A DNA stretch of 64,000 bases from Kerstersia similis (GTDB taxonomy: Bacteria > Pseudomonadota > Gammaproteobacteria > Burkholderiales > Burkholderiaceae_B). The notes below the pieces were generated by a model that was given only the letters and a program-made list of their open reading frames with translations, ran no database searches and was not told the origin of the DNA. Where the stretch lies: NCBI RefSeq assembly GCF_965139615.1, contig NZ_CBCSIQ010000018.1, positions 1 through 64,000 on the forward strand, written 5' to 3'. A program made the position numbers and the translations under genes. Below, in pieces: positions 60,206 through 64,000 of the stretch. The first letter of the stretch is position 1. Every line of letters starts with the position of its first letter.

Positions 60206-61807
60206 ATGTCAGACAGCATCCACTCCCCTTCCGCCAGCCTGCCTACCCGGCGGGAATTTCTCTACCGCGCCGCCGCCCTGGGCGGTCTGGGCCTGGCCAT
60301 GGCGACCATGAACGCCTGGGGCCTGACGCTGGCGTCACAAAGCGACCAGCCGCCCAGGCTGCAGGGCAGCGGCAAGGGCAAGCGAGTGCTGATCCTGGGA
60401 GCAGGTGTCGCCGGCCTGACCAGCGCCTATGAGCTGCGCAAGGCAGGCTACGACTGCATGATCGTGGAAGCACGCCCCATCGCTGGCGGACGGGCCCGCA
60501 CCGCACGCAAGGGCACCCGCAGCGAGGAACCCGGCAACAGTACCGTCTGCGACTTCGACACCGGTGATTTCTTCAATCTGGGGCCGATGCGCATCCCCTA
60601 TCACCACCGCTCCACGCTCTACTACACACGCGAGTTCAAGGTGCCGCTGGGGATCTTCGTCAACGATAACGACGCCGCCTATGTCTATCACGAGAATGCG
60701 GGTGCGCTGTCGGGCAAGCGCTTGAGGCAAGGCGAAGTCAAGGCGGACATGCGCGGCTACGTCAATGAACTGCTGGCAAAGAGCATCGTGGACGGCAAGC
60801 TCGATGAACAGGTCACGGCTGCGGATAAAGCGCTATTGCTGGATTACCTTGCGCATGAAGGTTATCTGGGCAAAGACGACCTGCGCTATCGCGGCACCAA
60901 CGGCCGGGGCTATCGCGTCAACCCCGGCGCAGGCACGGAACCCGGGCCCGGCACGCCGTCCGACCCGCTGGGCTTCGAGGAACTGCTGGGTTCCAAGCTG
61001 GGACATATCTATCAATCGGTGCAAAGCTTCAATCAGCAGATCACCATGTTCCACCCCCTGGAAGGCATGGATCAGATTCCCGCCGCCTTTGCCCGGCAGC
61101 TCAATGGCCTGATCCGCTACCAGGCCGAAGTGCAATCGCTGCGCCAGAACAAGGCCGGTGTCACCGTGGTCATCAAAGATACCCGCTCGGGCGCGGCAGA
61201 AACGCTGCAGGCCGACTACTGCATCTGCACGATTCCACTGCCGGTGCTCAAAGACCTGGATACCGATTTTTCGGCTGCCTTCAAGGCTGCCATCGCATCC
61301 GTACCCTATATGGCCGCCGGCAAAATCGGCCTGCAGATGAAAAACCGGTTCTGGGAAGTGGACGATGCCATCTATGGCGGCCATGTCCGTACCGACATCA
61401 AGGGCATTGGCAACATCACGCTGCCTTCCAACCATTGGCAAGGCGATACCGGCATCATCCTGGGCTACTACAACTTCGGCGGCAATGCGGACACCATCGG
61501 CCAGCTCAGCCCCGCCGAGCGCACCACTTTCGCTGTCAGCAACGGCCAGAAAATCTTCCCGCAATACCAGGACAGTTTCCGCACCAGCTTCTCCATCGCC
61601 TGGCAGAACGTGCCTTATAACCGTGGCGGCTGGGCCAACTGGAGCGAAGAAGGGCGCCGCACTACCTACCCCCTGCTGCTGCAGCCCGAAGGCCGCGTCT
61701 ATCTCGCAGGCGAACACCTGAGCTACCAGACCGGCTGGCTCTCGGGTGCCATTGAATCCGCCTGGCAACAGATCGCCAAGCTGCACGCCCAGGCACAGGC
61801 AGCCTGA
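60206..61807 (+). CDS. Tat-exported flavin amine oxidase
   Basis: With the start at 60206 the product is 533 residues. The N-terminus has a Tat signal: TRREFLYRAAALGGLGLAMA with twin arginines near 16-17. The FAD-binding GAGVAGLTSAYELRKAGY motif follows at about 64, with IVEARPIAGGRART as the second motif. The C-terminus has the amine-oxidase motif YLAGEHLSYQTGWLSGAIESAW (broken here as LAGEHLSYQTGW and LSGAIESAW). It likely oxidises a primary amine or amino acid to an imine with H2O2. The start at 60206 has AAGG upstream; the in-frame ATG at 60173 is an alternative. The RidA gene follows. Confidence 0.9.
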   Translation: MSDSIHSPSASLPTRREFLYRAAALGGLGLAMATMNAWGLTLASQSDQPPRLQGSGKGKRVLILGAGVAGLTSAYELRKAGYDCMIVEARPIAGGRARTARKGTRSEEPGNSTVCDFDTGDFFNLGPMRIPYHHRSTLYYTREFKVPLGIFVNDNDAAYVYHENAGALSGKRLRQGEVKADMRGYVNELLAKSIVDGKLDEQVTAADKALLLDYLAHEGYLGKDDLRYRGTNGRGYRVNPGAGTEPGPGTPSDPLGFEELLGSKLGHIYQSVQSFNQQITMFHPLEGMDQIPAAFARQLNGLIRYQAEVQSLRQNKAGVTVVIKDTRSGAAETLQADYCICTIPLPVLKDLDTDFSAAFKAAIASVPYMAAGKIGLQMKNRFWEVDDAIYGGHVRTDIKGIGNITLPSNHWQGDTGIILGYYNFGGNADTIGQLSPAERTTFAVSNGQKIFPQYQDSFRTSFSIAWQNVPYNRGGWANWSEEGRRTTYPLLLQPEGRVYLAGEHLSYQTGWLSGAIESAWQQIAKLHAQAQAA

Positions 61808-61880
61808 ACACCATTCCCTGCGTGCCGCCCGGCGGGCGGCATCTCTTCCTGCTCTTCCCTTGACTTCCAGAGGTTGCCCC

Positions 61881-62420
61881 ATGAAAGCCCATATGCTCCC
61901 CTTCGCACACGCCTTTGAACAAACCCGCATCCCTCGCCCGCTACTGGCCGCTGCGCTCGTCGCAGCCATGCTGCAAACGCCGGCGCAGGCGGCCGATATC
62001 ACGCGCCATGCCTCCGGCAACCCGCAGTCGCCCATCGCCGCCGCAACGGAAGTGCCCCCCGGCCTGACGACGGTCTATCTCAGCGGTCAGGTACCCTCCG
62101 TGCAAAACAAGGAGGCCCCGCCCACCAGCGCCGCCGCATTCGGTGACACGAAAACCCAAACCATCAGCGTCCTGGGCAAGATCAAGACGCAGCTCGCCGC
62201 CCTCGGCCTGGGCCTGGACGATGTCGTCAAAGTGCAGGCCTACCTGGTTGCAGACCCGGCTACCGGCAAGATGGACTTCGCCGGTTTCAGTGCCGGCTAT
62301 GCCGAATTTTTCGGCGGCAACCCGGCCATTCTGAATGCGCGTTCCACCATGCAGGTCGCTGGCCTGGTGAACCCCGGCTGGCTGGTAGAGATCGAAGTCA
62401 CGGCCGTCAAGCGCCCGTAA
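61881..62420 (+). CDS. Exported RidA/YjgF-family enamine/imine deaminase
   Basis: The 179-residue product begins with a signal peptide (hydrophobic LLAAALVAAM near 21-30, cleavage near AQAAD). The RidA fold follows. The catalytic Arg is R154 in NARSTMQVAGL; the conserved EIEV near 170-172 matches the E. coli EIEAIAV. YlSGQVP and the KVQAYLV strand are typical. RidA hydrolyses reactive enamine/imine intermediates. ATG at 61881 with AGAGG 7 nt upstream. It is 73 nt past the amine oxidase gene and very probably co-transcribed. Confidence 0.9.
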   Translation: MKAHMLPFAHAFEQTRIPRPLLAAALVAAMLQTPAQAADITRHASGNPQSPIAAATEVPPGLTTVYLSGQVPSVQNKEAPPTSAAAFGDTKTQTISVLGKIKTQLAALGLGLDDVVKVQAYLVADPATGKMDFAGFSAGYAEFFGGNPAILNARSTMQVAGLVNPGWLVEIEVTAVKRP

Positions 62421-62469
62421 CGCCAGGCCCGGCCGCGACGCAAGCCAGGCCTGGCAACCCGGCCCTTGG

Positions 62470-63867
62470 CTACACCACCACTGCGGGCAAGGCCGGGCGC
62501 TGCTGCGCCAGCAGCTCGGCCAGCACTTTGAGCGCCCGCTCCAGGCGACGCCGGTCCGGCACTGCGCCCAGAGAAATCCGGATCGCCTTGGGTGCGATTC
62601 CGTCCACGGTAAAGAACTCGGAAGTGCAGATGCCCAGCCCATGCGCGCTGGCAGCTGCCAGCAAGCCGTTCAGGCTCCACTGTGCGGGCACCGCCTGCCA
62701 GATATGAAAACCGTGCGGCCCACCGTGCTGCGCGAACGGCAGCACGGTTTCGGCCAGTTCGTAGCGGATGCGGGCTTCGCTGGCGACGGCATCGCGGAAT
62801 TCCGCCGCCATCCCGCTGCGTATCCACTGCGTCGCGAGCGCAGCCATCAATGGTGCCCCCATCAAGGTCAGCGCCCGCATGGCCAGCGCGAAACCATCCT
62901 GCGCCGCCGCATTCGGCAGCACCACAAAGGCTGTGCGCAAACCCGGCGTCAGCGACTTCGACAGTGTCGCGACATGGCTCACCCTATCCGGCGCCAGTTG
63001 CGCCAGGGCAGGCGGACCGCCAGGCGCCAGGAAACTGTAGGGATCGTCTTCGATGACATGCACATCGTGCGCACGCGCCACCGCCAGAATATCCTGGCGG
63101 CGCCCGGCCGGCATCGTGATCGCCGTCGGGTTCTGGATCGTCGGATTCAGGTACAGCAGGCGTACCCGCTGCGTCCGGCACACCCGCTCCAGTTCATCCG
63201 GCAGCATGCCCGCTGCATCCACCGCCACGGCGGCCATGCGCCGGCCCGTCTGGCGGACGGCCTGCATCAAGCCGGGATAGCTCAATACCTCTGCCGCCAC
63301 GGCATCGCCCGGCGCGCTATGCGCCAGCACCAGGCCGGCCAGGGCGGCCTGGGCCCCCGGCACCACAGCAATGCGCGCCGGATCCACCCGCCCCAGGCCA
63401 GCCGCCAGCCATGCCGCCGCGGCTTCACGGTCGGCCTGGCTGCCAGCGCCCCAGTGATAGGTCATCAGCGTATCGACATCGGTACGGGCCAGCACATCAT
63501 TCATGCCCTGGCGCAGCATGCGTTCCAGCTGCCCGCCCGGCGGCGGCGGCGGAATATTCATGCTGAGATCCGCTACCCTGCCGTCCTCGGCCGGGCCATG
63601 CGACACAAAAGAGCCTTGGCCGACCCTGGCGTCGAGCAGGCCACGGCGGCGCGCCTCGGCATAGGCCCGCGTCACGGTCGTCAGATCCAGCCCTAGCTGG
63701 CGCGCCAGTTGCCGCTGCGGCGGCAAACGGTCTCCCGGCCTCAGGCGGCCGGCATCCAGGGCATTGCCGATGGCATCGGCAATCTGCAAGTAGCGCGGCC
63801 CGCCGCCATCAACCAGCGTCTCCAGCCAGGCAGGCGCAGTCATCGACGCAACGCTTTTGTCATTCAT
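62470..63867 (-). CDS. MocR-family regulator (GntR HTH with aminotransferase domain)
   Basis: The 465-residue protein has an N-terminal GntR winged helix at about 20-90 (YLQIADAIGNALDAGRLRPG, DRLPPQRQLARQLGLD, LTTVTRAYAEARRRGLLDAR). The aminotransferase-like domain follows, with NPTIQNPTAITMP and the PLP lysine in VATLSKSLTPGLRTAFV. It is convergent to the RidA gene. The ATG at 63867 is preferred because it begins MNDKSVAS. Two tandem dyads lie 50-78 bp upstream. An in-frame ATG downstream is less likely. Confidence 0.88.
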   Translation of the reverse strand: MNDKSVASMTAPAWLETLVDGGGPRYLQIADAIGNALDAGRLRPGDRLPPQRQLARQLGLDLTTVTRAYAEARRRGLLDARVGQGSFVSHGPAEDGRVADLSMNIPPPPPGGQLERMLRQGMNDVLARTDVDTLMTYHWGAGSQADREAAAAWLAAGLGRVDPARIAVVPGAQAALAGLVLAHSAPGDAVAAEVLSYPGLMQAVRQTGRRMAAVAVDAAGMLPDELERVCRTQRVRLLYLNPTIQNPTAITMPAGRRQDILAVARAHDVHVIEDDPYSFLAPGGPPALAQLAPDRVSHVATLSKSLTPGLRTAFVVLPNAAAQDGFALAMRALTLMGAPLMAALATQWIRSGMAAEFRDAVASEARIRYELAETVLPFAQHGGPHGFHIWQAVPAQWSLNGLLAAASAHGLGICTSEFFTVDGIAPKAIRISLGAVPDRRRLERALKVLAELLAQQRPALPAVVV

Positions 63868-63916
63868 GCAAATCGTATGGTGATTGTTTGTGATATATTC
63901 CGATCCTGCAGAATAT

Positions 63917-63945
63917 TGTATGCATACATTATATGTATTTATACA
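63917..63945 (-). promoter_or_regulatory. Tandem TGTAT-N2-ATACA dyads upstream of the MocR gene
   Basis: TGTATGCATACA (63917-63928) and TGTATTTATACA (63934-63945) share the arms TGTAT and ATACA around two central nucleotides and are spaced 17 bp apart (start to start). They lie in an AT-rich patch 50-78 bp upstream of the start codon. This is a likely operator of an autoregulating MocR protein. Confidence 0.6.
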
Positions 63946-64000
63946 TACAAATCTCGCAAGCCCCGCCCGGCCCGGTCCTGCAGCCTGCCCCAATCATAGA

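Overview
The window is a chromosomal segment of a high-GC Gram-negative bacterium. The gene content and order (ubiE, a Tim44-like gene, ubiJ, ubiB; phoB-phoR; map-HIT; hldE2 next to ubiB) point to a betaproteobacterium of the Burkholderiales, most likely Alcaligenaceae (Bordetella, Achromobacter, Kerstersia relatives). Genes are packed on both strands. I saw no insertion sequence, prophage, CRISPR array or rRNA operon.

Layout. 1-4.9 kb: the start of an FAD oxidoreductase, a lipoprotein, a ThDP enzyme with a LysR regulator, and a B3/B4-domain protein. 5.1-6.4 kb: a DUF1460 protein and three tRNAs (Ala, Glu, Asp). 6.7-14.1 kb: an iron-type cell-surface signalling locus, with an ECF sigma factor behind a Fur-like box, a FecR anti-sigma factor, an STN-containing TonB-dependent receptor and a large PKD-domain lipoprotein. 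14.2-25.5 kb: mostly housekeeping and transport genes, including an HPP-CBS membrane protein, map, HIT, bioB, EamA, MFS, Usp, a MocR/LysE pair and pdxY. 25.7-34.3 kb: ilvA, glycerate kinase, and a DctB/DctD-like two-component pair beside a dicarboxylate symporter. The symporter has a consensus sigma-54 promoter and paired upstream inverted repeats. 34.5-39.8 kb: TPP riboswitch, thiC, yaeQ, thiG, thiD and a PIMT-like methyltransferase. 39.9-45.2 kb: hldE2 and ubiquinone genes. 45.4-50.8 kb: phoBR, serA, a CitE-like lyase and a TSUP exporter. 50.9-55.8 kb: a secreted nuclease with a GlyGly-CTERM tail, then an exported rhodanese coupled to a YeeE-type sulfur transporter. 56.1-60.0 kb: tesA divergent from a YbbA/YbbP-type ABC system. 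60.2-63.9 kb: a Tat-exported amine oxidase, an exported RidA and a MocR regulator.

The two least conventional units are (a) the sigma/FecR/receptor locus with its 910-residue PKD lipoprotein and a receptor whose heme-ligand region lacks the usual histidine, and (b) the exported flavin amine oxidase paired with an exported imine deaminase (RidA). The MocR regulator next to (b) has two tandem TGTAT-N2-ATACA sites in front of it. All functions are inferred from reading the sequence; no database search was possible.
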